From positions 1 through 64,000 of the forward strand of contig JAFGLH010000262.1 in the NCBI GenBank assembly GCA_016928165.1: a stretch of DNA of 64,000 nt, read 5' to 3'. Position numbers and translations under genes: made by a program. This DNA comes from Pirellulales bacterium (GTDB taxonomy: Bacteria; Planctomycetota; Planctomycetia; Pirellulales; Thermoguttaceae). The number at the start of each line of letters is the position of its first letter. Within the stretch, counting starts at the first letter, position 1. The notes beneath the pieces are model-generated. The model worked only from the letters and a program-made list of their open reading frames with translations, was not told the DNA's origin and searched no databases. This document shows positions 37,343 through 47,842 of the stretch, piece after piece.

Positions 37343-37386
37343 TTCCGGTTCCGTTTTTTGGGACAATTAACGAAGGAAGGGCGGCC

Positions 37387-40128
37387 ATGAGCAGCAAATA
37401 CGTATACTTCTTCGGCCCGCAGGAGACCGAAGGCGATGCGGCGATGAAAAACACCTTAGGTGGCAAGGGGGCGAATTTGGCGGAAATGGCGAAACTCGGA
37501 ATGCCCGTCCCCGCCGGCTTTACTATCAGCACCGAATTTTGCACGGCATACTTCGCCGAAGGGAGGCAGTTCCCCCAATCGCTCCGCGACGAGGTGGCCG
37601 CCGCCATGCGTAAGGTTGAAGCGGCGATGGGCATGACCTTCGGCGACCCACAGAACCCTTTGTTGCTCAGTTGCCGCAGCGGGGCCAGACAGTCGATGCC
37701 CGGCATGATGGAGACCGTGTTGAACGTCGGCCTCTCGTCGAAGACGATCCCCGGGCTGGTCAAGAAGACCGGCAACGAGCGGTTCGTCTACGACGCCTAC
37801 CGCCGCTTGATAATGATGTATTCCGACGTGGTCATGGAAAAGGCCGAGGACGTCGAGCCGGCCGAAGGCAAGGGCATCCGACTGCAACTTGAACACCTGA
37901 TGACGCGGGCGAAGAAGAACGCGGCCAAAAAACTCGGCAAGGCGGCAAAAGACGTGCTCGACACCGACCTGACCGCCGCCGATCTGAAGCGGCTCTGCCT
38001 CAACTTCAAGAAGAAGGTCCAAGAGGTGCTCGGCCGCGAGTTCCCCGACGATCCGCAGGAGCAGCTTTGGGGCGCGATTGGCGCGGTGTTCAAGAGTTGG
38101 CAGGGGCGGCGGGCGGTATCCTATCGAAAGATCGAGAACATTCCGGCGGAGTGGGGCACCGCCTGCAACGTGCAGAGCATGGTCTTCGGGAACCTGGGCG
38201 AGACGTCGGCCACCGGCGTGGCTTTTTCCCGCAACCCCGCCACGGGCGACAATAAATTCTACGGCGAATGGTTGGTCAACGCCCAGGGCGAGGACGTGGT
38301 GGCCGGCATCCGCACGCCCAACCCCTTGAACGAAGAGACCAAGAACCCGCAAAACAAACATCTTCCTTCCCTGCAAGCCGAATGGCCGGAACTCTATCGG
38401 CAACTCGATGAAATCCGCTCCAAGCTGGAACACCACTACAAGGACATGCAGGACATCGAGTTCACGATCCAAGACGGCAAGCTCTATATGCTTCAGTGCC
38501 GCAACGGCAAGCGGACCGGCACCGCCGCGTTGAACATGGCGATGGACATGTTGGAGGAGGGATTGATCGACGAGCGGACCGCCGTTACGCGCGTCCAGCC
38601 GGCGCAGTTGGACGAGCTGTTGCACCCGATCGTTGACGCCGAGGCGGAGAAGTCCACCGAGCCGTTTTTGCACGGACTACCGGCCGGCCCCGGCGGCGCG
38701 TGCGGCAAGATCGTCTTCACTTCGGCCGACGCCGTGGCCGCCGCCCGCAAGGGAGAGAAGGTAATCCTTGTCCGCGAAGAGACCAATCCGGAGGACGTGG
38801 AGGGAATGCGCGCCGCCGAGGGCATTTTGACCGCTCGCGGCGGCATGACCAGCCACGCCGCGCTGGTCGCCCGCGGCTGGGGCAAGTGCTGCATCGTCGG
38901 CGCGGGCGAGGCCAAGATCGAGGCCGCCGCGAAGAGGATGAGCGTCGGCGCCATAAAGCTCAAGGAGGGCGACCTGCTGACGCTCAACGGCACGAAAGGC
39001 TGCGCCTATCAAGGGGCGCTGAAGATGATCGACGCCACCGAGAACCCCCGCTTCCAGGGCTTCATGCGACTGGTCGATAAATTCCGCGACATGGGCGTGC
39101 GGACCAACGCCGACACGCCCGAGGACGCACGGGTCGCCCGTGGCTTCGGCGCCGAGGGGATCGGCCTGTTCCGCACCGAACACATGTTCTACGGCGCCGG
39201 CGCCGACGAGCCGCTGTTCCTGTTGCGGAAGATGATCCTCAGCAAGAACGTCGAGGAGCGCAAGGCGGCGTTGGACGAACTGTTCCCCTTCGTCAAGAAG
39301 AGCATGAAAGACACGCTGGAGGCGATGGACGGACTGCCGGTGACGATCCGGCTGTTGGACCCGCCGCTGCACGAGTTCGTCCCCCAAGACCCGAAGAACC
39401 GGAGCGCGCTGGCCAAGGCGTTGGGCATCAGCCCCGCCCAGATCAAGAAGCGCGGCGAGGCGCTGCACGAGACCAACCCGATGATGGGCCATCGCGGCGT
39501 CCGGCTGGGAATCACCTATCCGGAAGTGACCGAGATGCAAGTCCGCGCGATCGTCGAGGCGGCCGCCGAACTGAAAAAGGACGGCCGCTCGCCGAAGCCG
39601 GAACTGATGGTCCCGGTTACCTGCGACGTCAGCGAACTGGACGTTACGAAGGTCGTTTTCGATAAGGTGAAGAAGGAGGTCGAGGAGCGGATGGGCATCG
39701 CGGTCGATTGCCTCTACGGCACGATGGTCGAGATTCCCCGGGTCTGTCTGCTGGCGGACAGAATGGCGAAGACGGCCCAGTTCTTCTCCTTCGGCACGAA
39801 CGACCTGACGCAAATGACTTTCGGATTCAGCCGAGACGACGTGGGCGGGTTCCTGCCCGATTATCTGGAAGACAACGTGCTCGAGGCCGATCCGTTCCAA
39901 ACGATCGACCAAAGCGGCGTGGGCCAGTTGGTCGAGATGGCGGTGGTCAAGGGGCGCTCGACCCGGGCCGACCTGAAGCTCGGCATCTGCGGCGAGCAGG
40001 GGGGCGATCCGGCCAGCGTCGAGTTCTGCTTCCGCACCGGCCTGACCTACGTCAGTTGCAGTCCCTACCGGGTGCCGATCGCCCGACTGGCCGCCGCCCA
40101 GGCCGCCATCAAGGCAAAAAAGAAGTAA
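37387..40128 (+). CDS. ppdK: pyruvate, phosphate dikinase
   Basis: YVYFFG, GGKGANLAEMAKLGMPVPAGF, LTARGGMTSHAALVARGWGKCC, GEQGGDPAS. Confidence 0.97.
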   Translation: MSSKYVYFFGPQETEGDAAMKNTLGGKGANLAEMAKLGMPVPAGFTISTEFCTAYFAEGRQFPQSLRDEVAAAMRKVEAAMGMTFGDPQNPLLLSCRSGARQSMPGMMETVLNVGLSSKTIPGLVKKTGNERFVYDAYRRLIMMYSDVVMEKAEDVEPAEGKGIRLQLEHLMTRAKKNAAKKLGKAAKDVLDTDLTAADLKRLCLNFKKKVQEVLGREFPDDPQEQLWGAIGAVFKSWQGRRAVSYRKIENIPAEWGTACNVQSMVFGNLGETSATGVAFSRNPATGDNKFYGEWLVNAQGEDVVAGIRTPNPLNEETKNPQNKHLPSLQAEWPELYRQLDEIRSKLEHHYKDMQDIEFTIQDGKLYMLQCRNGKRTGTAALNMAMDMLEEGLIDERTAVTRVQPAQLDELLHPIVDAEAEKSTEPFLHGLPAGPGGACGKIVFTSADAVAAARKGEKVILVREETNPEDVEGMRAAEGILTARGGMTSHAALVARGWGKCCIVGAGEAKIEAAAKRMSVGAIKLKEGDLLTLNGTKGCAYQGALKMIDATENPRFQGFMRLVDKFRDMGVRTNADTPEDARVARGFGAEGIGLFRTEHMFYGAGADEPLFLLRKMILSKNVEERKAALDELFPFVKKSMKDTLEAMDGLPVTIRLLDPPLHEFVPQDPKNRSALAKALGISPAQIKKRGEALHETNPMMGHRGVRLGITYPEVTEMQVRAIVEAAAELKKDGRSPKPELMVPVTCDVSELDVTKVVFDKVKKEVEERMGIAVDCLYGTMVEIPRVCLLADRMAKTAQFFSFGTNDLTQMTFGFSRDDVGGFLPDYLEDNVLEADPFQTIDQSGVGQLVEMAVVKGRSTRADLKLGICGEQGGDPASVEFCFRTGLTYVSCSPYRVPIARLAAAQAAIKAKKK

Positions 40129-40186
40129 CCGCGATGTTTGACAATAGCGGCGGCGGCAGCGATAATATCCGCTAAAAGGGGATGTT

Positions 40187-41194
40187 ATGAATCCGCGCGC
40201 CGCTGCTCTGATTGGATTGTTGCTGTGCGCACTGACGGCGCCCGTCGCCGGAAATCCGAGCGACGCTACGCCCTCGCTCGACGCGGTCAAATGGGCCGAC
40301 GGACCGGTCTCTTTCCAGGCCCTGCGTGGAAAAACCGTCGTCGTGCTCGTCTACGCCACCTGGTGTCCGAAATGCAACAAATGGTCCGGCGAATTGTTCG
40401 CTCAACTTATAAAAGCGATTGCCGACAAGCCGGTCGTCGTGCTGGCGATCAACGCCGACAAATCGCCGCACAAAATTAAAGAGTATCTTACGCAGAGAGG
40501 CTTTTTCGCGCCGAATGTGATTCACGGTTACGATCCCTCGATGCCCGGACGGCTGGGCTTCCAAAGCAATCTTTTTCTCTACGTCCAATATCGTCCCGAC
40601 GGCGCTCTTGGCGGGCGGGGCCAGGCCGGCTCGTACATAGCGGGCAGCGATCCGAAGCAATTCGTTCTGCCGGCCAAACTGGCCGCGGACAATGATCTCG
40701 GCAGCTTTTCACTGCTCAAGCCCGAGATGTCGGACGCCTTGAAACAAGCGATTTGGCCCTTGGAGATCGGCCGCTTGCCCGACGCCTCGTCGGTTGCGGC
40801 GGGGCAAAGACTGAGCCGCGAAGACCGCAAGGAGTTCGACGCCGCGCTGGAGAAACACCTGGGCGAAAAGCTCCGCTGCGTCGCCGAGTTGGCCAAGGGA
40901 ACGCCCATCGAGCAATTCGAGGCATACGACGAGGCGAATCGAATCGCCGCGCTCTTCAAAAACACCGAGCAGGGAAAGGAGGCCCGCCGCTTGGCCGCCG
41001 AGTTGGGCAAAGACAAGGATTTCCGCCGCGAGTTGGCCGCCAAGCGGGCCTATGATCGGGCGATGAAATCGGCCGCCGCGAAACCCAACCTTGGAGAGCG
41101 GATCGTCAAAGCCTTCATCAAACGCTTCAAAGGCACCTACTACGCCGAACTGGCCGAAAAGGAACTTGAGGGCGAGCGGCAAAAAGACAAATGA
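40187..41194 (+). CDS. thioredoxin-fold protein
   Basis: Signal peptide; VVVLVYATWCPKCNKWSGEL CxxC. Confidence 0.82.
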   Translation: MNPRAAALIGLLLCALTAPVAGNPSDATPSLDAVKWADGPVSFQALRGKTVVVLVYATWCPKCNKWSGELFAQLIKAIADKPVVVLAINADKSPHKIKEYLTQRGFFAPNVIHGYDPSMPGRLGFQSNLFLYVQYRPDGALGGRGQAGSYIAGSDPKQFVLPAKLAADNDLGSFSLLKPEMSDALKQAIWPLEIGRLPDASSVAAGQRLSREDRKEFDAALEKHLGEKLRCVAELAKGTPIEQFEAYDEANRIAALFKNTEQGKEARRLAAELGKDKDFRRELAAKRAYDRAMKSAAAKPNLGERIVKAFIKRFKGTYYAELAEKELEGERQKDK

Positions 41195-42315
41195 AAATAC
41201 TATCCCTTGTCGTGCTATTCGTTGGTTTCGCGGCGACCGTCTCCGCAAGCCGGGAAACTCGCGCCGAGTCGTCGAACGAGACGGCGGCTACGACGGACCA
41301 CTCGCGGTTGATGGAATACATTTCGGCCGACGGCCGGTTGCTGCCGGTGCAAACGAAAGACGATTGGGATGCCCGTCGCCGACTGATCGTCGCCGGCATG
41401 GAAGAGGTCATGGGACCGTTGCCAAATAGATCGAACTTGCCGCCGCCGGAAGTGAAAACCCTCAAGCGTTTGGAAACCGATGATTTCGTCCGATACGAGA
41501 TCGAGTACCGCGCCGAAAAGGACGATTTGGTGCCAGCACTGTTGTATCTACCGAAAAATCGCCCGGCCGGGCGCAAGGCGCCGGCGATGCTGGCCCTGCA
41601 TCCAACTTCCAAGCATGGAAAAAAGGGGATCGCGATCGAAGACGGCGCGCCGCCGAATCGCGGCTACGCCACCGAGCTTGCCCGGCGCGGTTACGTCGTG
41701 CTGGCGCCCGACTATCCGACCTTCGGCGATTATCATTGGGACTTGAGCAAGAGCAACTACGCCTCGGGCACGATGCAGGGCATTTTCAACCACATTCGCG
41801 GCGTGGACTTGCTCTCGGCGAAGGAAGAGGTCGATCCGGAGCGGATCGGCGTTATCGGCCATTCCCTCGGCGGTCACAACGCGATGTTTGTCGGCGTCTT
41901 CGACAGGCGACTGAAAGTGATCGTTTCCAGTTGCGGCTGGACGCCGTTCCACGACTACTACGGCGGAAAACTCAACGGCTGGGCACAAGACCGCTACATG
42001 CCCCGAGTCCGCGAGAAATTCGGCTTGGACCCGGACCGCTTGCCCTTCGATTTCTACGAGGTGGCGGCGGCGTTGGCCCCCCGGGCGTTCTTCTCCGCCT
42101 CGCCGCTGCGCGACGACAACTTCGATGTACACGGGGTAAAGAAAGCCGAGCCGAAAATCCGCGATGTATATTCCCTGCTGGAAGCCGCCGATCGGCTGGA
42201 ATTTACCTATCCCGATTGCCCCCACGACTTTCCGCCGCCGGTTCGACTTGAAGCATATCGATTCATCGACCGCGCTCTGGGGCATGAAAAGAGGGAAAAT
42301 GGGGTTACGCAATAA
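41191..42315 (+). CDS. alpha/beta hydrolase (acetyl xylan esterase/dienelactone hydrolase-like)
   Basis: IGVIGHSLGGHNAMF nucleophile elbow, CPHDFPPPVR; ATGA overlap with upstream gene. Confidence 0.85.
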   Translation: MKILSLVVLFVGFAATVSASRETRAESSNETAATTDHSRLMEYISADGRLLPVQTKDDWDARRRLIVAGMEEVMGPLPNRSNLPPPEVKTLKRLETDDFVRYEIEYRAEKDDLVPALLYLPKNRPAGRKAPAMLALHPTSKHGKKGIAIEDGAPPNRGYATELARRGYVVLAPDYPTFGDYHWDLSKSNYASGTMQGIFNHIRGVDLLSAKEEVDPERIGVIGHSLGGHNAMFVGVFDRRLKVIVSSCGWTPFHDYYGGKLNGWAQDRYMPRVREKFGLDPDRLPFDFYEVAAALAPRAFFSASPLRDDNFDVHGVKKAEPKIRDVYSLLEAADRLEFTYPDCPHDFPPPVRLEAYRFIDRALGHEKRENGVTQ

Positions 42316-42521
42316 CAACTGAACAGCGGTTAATAAACCGCAAACGGCCGGAGAACGCCCCCCAAAAAAGTCTAATTTTTCCCACTTCTCAAAGCAAACC
42401 ACTTCCCGTTTGGAAAAACTGGTCTTTTCCCGGTGGGCGGAATTTGGTACTAACCCGCCCGATTGTATTGCCGCAGGGAGTCTTTTCTCTGGAATCTAAC
42501 CCCTCCGCAAGGGGACTCGCT

Positions 42522-44441
42522 ATGAAATCACTACTGGTGCGCGTCGGGGCGTTGGGTGGTCTGTTTCTACTTGGTTGGATAGCCATCGCGCAGGCACAAC
42601 GGGGCGGAGAACCGGTGGAAGGTCGATCGACCGCCGATTCGACCGCAGTTGCCTCCGACTACCGTTCACCGAGTCCGTCGTCAAAGCAACGGAATGTGAA
42701 TCCATTGCGCGCGCCGGCTTCTGCGCCCCCGTCTTCGGATATTCCGGACGCCGAGCCGGATTTGGGCCGTCCGACGGCCGATCCCTTCGGGCTGCACAAC
42801 CAATATCCGGTGAAGCCGACTTCGGCCGAAGAGCCGGCGTCCGCCGGGCCAAACCTTGTTCCGATAGAGGCGCCGGTGCGGCCGGAAAATCGATACTCGG
42901 CCCCGCCCCCCGCGGAGGCCGCCGTTTCGGCGGAGCGGGAACCGGCGCCGTTTCAGGCCGATCCATACGCCATGCCGGCCAATATCACGCCAATGTCTCC
43001 GCCGGGCGGTTTTGCCGAGCGGGCGCCGACCGACGCCGAAGGGACCGGCCGACCGGGCAATCCCCAACTGGAAGGCATCCAAAGTCCGCAACTGACCGTT
43101 CATAAAGTAGCGCCGAAGGAGATACAAGTCGGCAAGCCGGCCGCCTTCCGCGTCGTGGTCCGCAACATCGGCCAAGTCCCCGCCTGCGACGTCGAGGTCC
43201 GCGACCAAGTACCGCAGGGGACGCGGCTGTTGAAGACCGAGCCGCAAGCTAAAGCGGGTGTCGGCGGCGAATTGACTTGGACGCTGGGCACGCTTCAACC
43301 GGGCGAAGAGGCGGCTGTCGAAATGCAACTCATGCCCACCACCGAGGGTGAGATCGGTTCCGTGGCCGCGGTCCGTTTCGGCGCGGAGGCCACCGCCCGC
43401 AGCATCGCCACCCGGCCGCAACTGGTGCTGGAAACCGCCGCGCCGGAAAAGGTGCTGATCGGCGATCAACTGACGCTTTCGATCGTGGTTTCCAATCCTG
43501 GCACGGGCGTGGCGAGCGGCGTGGTTTTGGAGGAACGGATCCCCGCCGGATTGCATCACCCGGCCGGCAATGAACTGGAATACACCGTCGGCGACCTGAA
43601 GCCGGGCGAGAGCCGCAAGCTGGAACTGCCGCTTGTGGCTGATCGCGCCGGACGGATCGTCAATCTGTTGACCGCCCGCGGCGACGGCGATCTCCGCGTG
43701 GAAAACAAACGTGGTTTGGAGGTAATCGCTCCGCAACTGGACGTCGCCGTCGCGGGTCCGAAACGCCGCTACCTGGAGCGGCAAGCGACGTATCAACTGT
43801 CGGTGGCCAATTCCGGCACGGCCCCGGCCGAACAGGTCGAGTTAGTGGCTTCGTTGCCGGCTGGGTTGAAGTTCGTTAGCGCGAACAACGCCGGCTACTA
43901 CGAGGAAGCAACTCGCTCCGTGCATTGGCGGCTGGAGAAACTCCCCGCCCAGGAGGTCGGAAGCGTCGAGTTGGTGACCTTGCCGGTCGAGGCCGGCGAG
44001 CACGCCATCCGGCTCCGCGGCACGGCGGAAAAAGGGTTGGTCGCCGAGAAGGAACAACCGGTGCTGGTCGAAGGCATCGCGGCGATTCTCTTCCAGGTGG
44101 CCGACCGGGTCGACCCGATCGGCGTCGGCGGCGAGACCGCCTACGAGATCCGCGTGATGAACCAAGGCTCGAAAGCGGCCGCGAACGTGCAGCTTGCGGT
44201 CCTCTTGCCGCCGGAGCTTCAACCGGTGTCCGCCGAGGGGCCCGCCCGACACGCCGTGGAAGGGAACCACGTCTTTTTCGAGGGGCTTGCCCAACTGGCG
44301 CCCAAGGCCGAAACCGTCTATCGCGTCCGGGCGAAGGCCCTCCGCCCCGGCGACCTGCGGGTCAACATGCAACTGAAGAGCGACGACATGCAAAGCCCTG
44401 TGACCAAGCAAGAGAGCACGCGGGTCTACGCCGAAGAGTAG
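42522..44441 (+). CDS. DUF11/CARDB repeat-containing secreted protein
   Basis: Repeated VRNIGQVPACDVEVRDQVPQGTRLL... and SNPGTGVASGVVLEERIPAGL modules. Confidence 0.85.
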   Translation: MKSLLVRVGALGGLFLLGWIAIAQAQRGGEPVEGRSTADSTAVASDYRSPSPSSKQRNVNPLRAPASAPPSSDIPDAEPDLGRPTADPFGLHNQYPVKPTSAEEPASAGPNLVPIEAPVRPENRYSAPPPAEAAVSAEREPAPFQADPYAMPANITPMSPPGGFAERAPTDAEGTGRPGNPQLEGIQSPQLTVHKVAPKEIQVGKPAAFRVVVRNIGQVPACDVEVRDQVPQGTRLLKTEPQAKAGVGGELTWTLGTLQPGEEAAVEMQLMPTTEGEIGSVAAVRFGAEATARSIATRPQLVLETAAPEKVLIGDQLTLSIVVSNPGTGVASGVVLEERIPAGLHHPAGNELEYTVGDLKPGESRKLELPLVADRAGRIVNLLTARGDGDLRVENKRGLEVIAPQLDVAVAGPKRRYLERQATYQLSVANSGTAPAEQVELVASLPAGLKFVSANNAGYYEEATRSVHWRLEKLPAQEVGSVELVTLPVEAGEHAIRLRGTAEKGLVAEKEQPVLVEGIAAILFQVADRVDPIGVGGETAYEIRVMNQGSKAAANVQLAVLLPPELQPVSAEGPARHAVEGNHVFFEGLAQLAPKAETVYRVRAKALRPGDLRVNMQLKSDDMQSPVTKQESTRVYAEE

Positions 44442-44456
44442 AATGCAAAGGCCGGT

Positions 44457-44903
44457 CTACGGAGCGAGGACTTCGATTTCATCAAAAGGGCGAAAATCGG
44501 AGTGATTCAGCGTATATATCTTGCGTACGCCGTTGCCGAGCATTGCCGCAACCAATTGCACGTCAAAAGCCGCCCCGCGTGTCGCTGGGCATCGTCTCAT
44601 CAAAGCGACCCAACGTTCCACTAGATCGACCGGCGTCGGCAACAGCAACAAGCCGGTCATCGAGATAAAGCGTTCGATGGCGTCAAGGGCCTCTGCCGGC
44701 CGACGCGGTGGAGAAATGCGACGATCATCTGTGACCACAGCATAAAATTCCACCAAATTTTGCGGCACTACACAGAGCTTGATTTCTCCCGCCTGGGCGC
44801 TGTCCAGCAAGGATCGTGAATGTTAATGATGCGGAGAATCCCGCAGCACGGCGTACACCAGCACGTTTGTGTCTACCAGCGCGAGTTCATCGGACATCTT
44901 CAT
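44457..44903 (-). pseudogene. PIN-domain (VapC-like) toxin interrupted by in-frame TAA at 44823-44825
   Basis: Reading: MKMSDELALVDTNVLVYAVLRDSPHH*HSRSLLDSAQAGEIKLCVVPQNLVEFYAVVTDDRR...AAFDVQLVAAMLGNGVRKIYTLNHSDF; SD GGGAG before ATG 44903. Confidence 0.85.
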
Positions 44904-45072
44904 AAAGCTCCCTGCGAGTCAAATCGCCGATCACTTTTCCCGGCCAGATGGGCAAATCCACCGGCGGACGGGGATTTACCGGAGTATGCACTTGCTCTCG
45001 CACCGCCTTGACGACAACTTCCAACGATCGCACTACCGGCTCGGGCAATCCCTCCACGTTAATCGTTTTCAT
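44887..45072 (-). CDS. antitoxin partner of the PIN-domain toxin
   Basis: MKTINVEGLPEPVVRSLEVVVKAVREQVHTPVNPRPPVDLPIWPGKVIGDLTRRELYEDVR; overlaps toxin start. Confidence 0.75.
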   Translation of the reverse strand: MKTINVEGLPEPVVRSLEVVVKAVREQVHTPVNPRPPVDLPIWPGKVIGDLTRRELYEDVR

Positions 45073-45270
45073 GCCTGCCACCTCGTTCTGATTATTTCGG
45101 ACCAACACAGGCAATCCAGACGACCTGTCATCAACAGAATACAGGCGCGCATTGCGACGGTCAATCATATTTTGGGAGAGCCAATAATTCTTGGCGCGTT
45201 CGTTTCAATGCGTTGCTGGATTATTTGCCACACCCCATATTTGTCGGAGGTTCAGCACCTTTGTTGCGTA

Positions 45271-46299
45271 TCATTTCCGTTCAGAAAGCTCTTTCCACCG
45301 CAGCGATTGAAAGACTTTTTCCTTCCCGTCGATAACGCGGACGATCAACGCTGCCGCGTCAGGCTCATCCTCGATCAATTTCAATCCATCCTCGGGGCCA
45401 AGCACGCAGAGGGCCGACGAATGCGCGTCGGCGGTCGTGCCGTTCTTGCACACCACGGTCACGCTCATCCGCCCGGTCAAAGCCACTCCGGTCCGCGGAT
45501 CGACAATGTGCGAATAGCGAACGCCGTCAATCACGGCGTGTTGACGCAGATCGCCGGAGGTGGAAACCGAGCGGTCGGCCAGCGACAAGTATTGGCGCGG
45601 CGGGGCATTCTCCACGGGCGAAGCGACGCCGATCCGCCACCCGACCCGATCCGGCGGCGGATCGCCCAGGCCGAGGTTGCCCCCGGCGTCGATCATCATC
45701 CGCTCGACGCCGCGTCGCCGCAAGACCTTCATCGCCTCATCGACGGCGTAGCCTTTGGCGATTCCGCCCAGGTCGAGCCGCATATCCGGCCGCATCAATT
45801 CGACCGTCCGGCGATCGGGGGCCAGCTTCATTAACCGATATCCGACCTTCGCCCGCGCCCTTTCCAACGCAACGGACGAAGGAAACTCCTTGGTGTGCCT
45901 GGCGTTGCGCCATAGCTTGACCAGCGGTCCGACGGTTGCGTCAAACGCCCCCCGCGAACGCCGGGCGATCTCCTGGCTACAGAGCAACACTCGCCACAGA
46001 TCGTCGCTGACATGCACTGGGTGCCCCTCCGAGGAACTATCGCAGAGCCGCCGCAGCTCGCTGTTTGGGTCATAATCGCTGAGAATGGCGTTTAGCTCGT
46101 GAAAACGAGCGAAAACGGCCCGCGCGGCCTCGCTGGCGACGCGCTTGTCGCTTGTGTATAATACGACCCTGACGGGCACGGCCATTTCGACTTGCGTAAA
46201 CTCGAACCGCTCGAGCGCCGCGACCGGCGAAACGGCCGTCAGCCCCAGACTGACTAGAGTAGCCGCACTCAACCAACCCTTTGATATACCTCTCATCAA
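45271..46299 (-). CDS. apbE: FAD:protein FMN transferase
   Basis: [50 protein letters not shown]. Confidence 0.93.
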   Translation of the reverse strand: MMRGISKGWLSAATLVSLGLTAVSPVAALERFEFTQVEMAVPVRVVLYTSDKRVASEAARAVFARFHELNAILSDYDPNSELRRLCDSSSEGHPVHVSDDLWRVLLCSQEIARRSRGAFDATVGPLVKLWRNARHTKEFPSSVALERARAKVGYRLMKLAPDRRTVELMRPDMRLDLGGIAKGYAVDEAMKVLRRRGVERMMIDAGGNLGLGDPPPDRVGWRIGVASPVENAPPRQYLSLADRSVSTSGDLRQHAVIDGVRYSHIVDPRTGVALTGRMSVTVVCKNGTTADAHSSALCVLGPEDGLKLIEDEPDAAALIVRVIDGKEKVFQSLRWKELSERK

Positions 46300-46376
46300 T
46301 CATCCCGCCGCAAGTTGTTGGTTGCGTTTTCGATCCGCGTCGGGCGCCGCCGATATTACAACGGAGCGAACTGCAT

Positions 46377-47714
46377 ATGTATAGAGTAATCCGTCGTCGA
46401 GGTGTTACGCAACAGCTACTTGATTTTATATGTGTCTTGGTTATCGCCGCTACAGTGGGCTGCCGGCCGAGCGAGAGCAAACCCCGACCGGAACCGGAAA
46501 AGCCGAATGTAGCGCAGCCGCACTCGGCTGCGAAAGATTCAGCCCAGCCGCCCCCGGCCGCAGAAAGCAAATCCGAACCGGCGGTTCCCGAAACGGTCGC
46601 TCCGCAGAAGAAACCCGAGACTCCCGCCGCGCCGCCTGCCGAGATACCCGCCGCGCCGCCGGCAGCGACCGATCAGACGCTCGAAGTGGCCGTAAAGTTG
46701 ATGCCCGCGCCGGTCGAAAATCCGGCCTCCGAGGCCGCGGCGGAAAAGGACATGAAGCCCTACGCCGAGCGGATCACGGGCACGGACGTGAGCTTCGAGA
46801 TGGTACCGATTGCCGGCGGCGTCTTCAAGCTCGGCAGTCCGCCCGGCGAAGGAGGCCGGAAAGACGACGAAGGGCCGCAAGTCAAAGTAAAAATCGAGCC
46901 GTTTTGGATGGGTAAATGCGAGGTCACCTGGAACGAGTTCGAGTTGTGGGAATCGGGCCTGGACAAACAACGACGCGAGGCCAAAAAGGACTACGCGCCC
47001 AACGTTTGGGACAAGACCGCCGACGCCCTGGCGATTCCCACCCCGCCCTATTCCGACATGACTTTCGGCATGGGCAAGGAGGGTTATCCGGCCATCTGCA
47101 TGACGCAATTCGCCGCGAAGTTGTATTGCAAGTGGCTCACCGCCAAGACAGGACGCTACTATCGCCTGCCGACCGAGGCCGAGTGGGAATACGCCTGCCG
47201 GGCGGGAACGGAAACCGCCTACTCCTTCGGCGACGACCCGGAAAAATTGGACGATTACGCCTGGCACGCCGACAACAGCGAGGAGCAATATCATAAAACG
47301 GGCGAGAAGAAACCCAACCCCTGGGGACTTCACGACATGCACGGCAACGTCTGCGAATGGTGCCTCGACGAGTACGTCGCCGACCGCTACTCGCAGTTGA
47401 AGGGCAATCCGGTCGAAAGCCCCTTGAACGTCGTCGCCAAGTCTTATCCCCAGGTAGTTCGCGGTGGGGCGTGGACCGACGAAGCGGAGCTGCTCCGCAG
47501 CGCCGCGCGTCGCCCGTCGAACCCGCAGTGGAAAGAGCAGGATCCGCAAATCCCGCAGAGCATCTGGTATTTCACCGACGCCGATTTCGTCGGTTTCCGC
47601 GTGGTCCGGCCGTTGCGAGTTCCCACGCCCGAAGAGGCCGCGCGATACGAACTCACCGAGTTCGAGAAGCAAGAGTATCTCGATTACCAAGAGGCCCAGG
47701 CGGGTAAACAGTAG
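46377..47714 (+). CDS. formylglycine-generating enzyme (SUMF1/FGE-sulfatase) family lipoprotein
   Basis: Lipobox-like [50 protein letters not shown]. Confidence 0.93.
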   Translation: MYRVIRRRGVTQQLLDFICVLVIAATVGCRPSESKPRPEPEKPNVAQPHSAAKDSAQPPPAAESKSEPAVPETVAPQKKPETPAAPPAEIPAAPPAATDQTLEVAVKLMPAPVENPASEAAAEKDMKPYAERITGTDVSFEMVPIAGGVFKLGSPPGEGGRKDDEGPQVKVKIEPFWMGKCEVTWNEFELWESGLDKQRREAKKDYAPNVWDKTADALAIPTPPYSDMTFGMGKEGYPAICMTQFAAKLYCKWLTAKTGRYYRLPTEAEWEYACRAGTETAYSFGDDPEKLDDYAWHADNSEEQYHKTGEKKPNPWGLHDMHGNVCEWCLDEYVADRYSQLKGNPVESPLNVVAKSYPQVVRGGAWTDEAELLRSAARRPSNPQWKEQDPQIPQSIWYFTDADFVGFRVVRPLRVPTPEEAARYELTEFEKQEYLDYQEAQAGKQ

Positions 47715-47758
47715 AGGGGAAAGGAGAGAGGGAAGAGAGAGGAGGGGAGAGTGAAACG

Positions 47759-47780
47759 CCCCGCGACTGCGGTCGCGGGG
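47759..47780. repeat. CCCCGCGAC hairpin
   Basis: CCCCGCGAC TGCG GTCGCGGGG. Confidence 0.75.
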
Positions 47781-47842
47781 GCGGCGTACCGCTTGCGACT
47801 TTGCAATAATTCATCTATCACTTTTATTTCGGAGCCACAACC

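Noticed and set aside
20943-45072. Stop-codon reassignment as explanation of the interrupted toxins
   Set aside because: Two different stop codons (TAG and TAA) are involved and all other genes terminate normally at TAA/TAG/TGA
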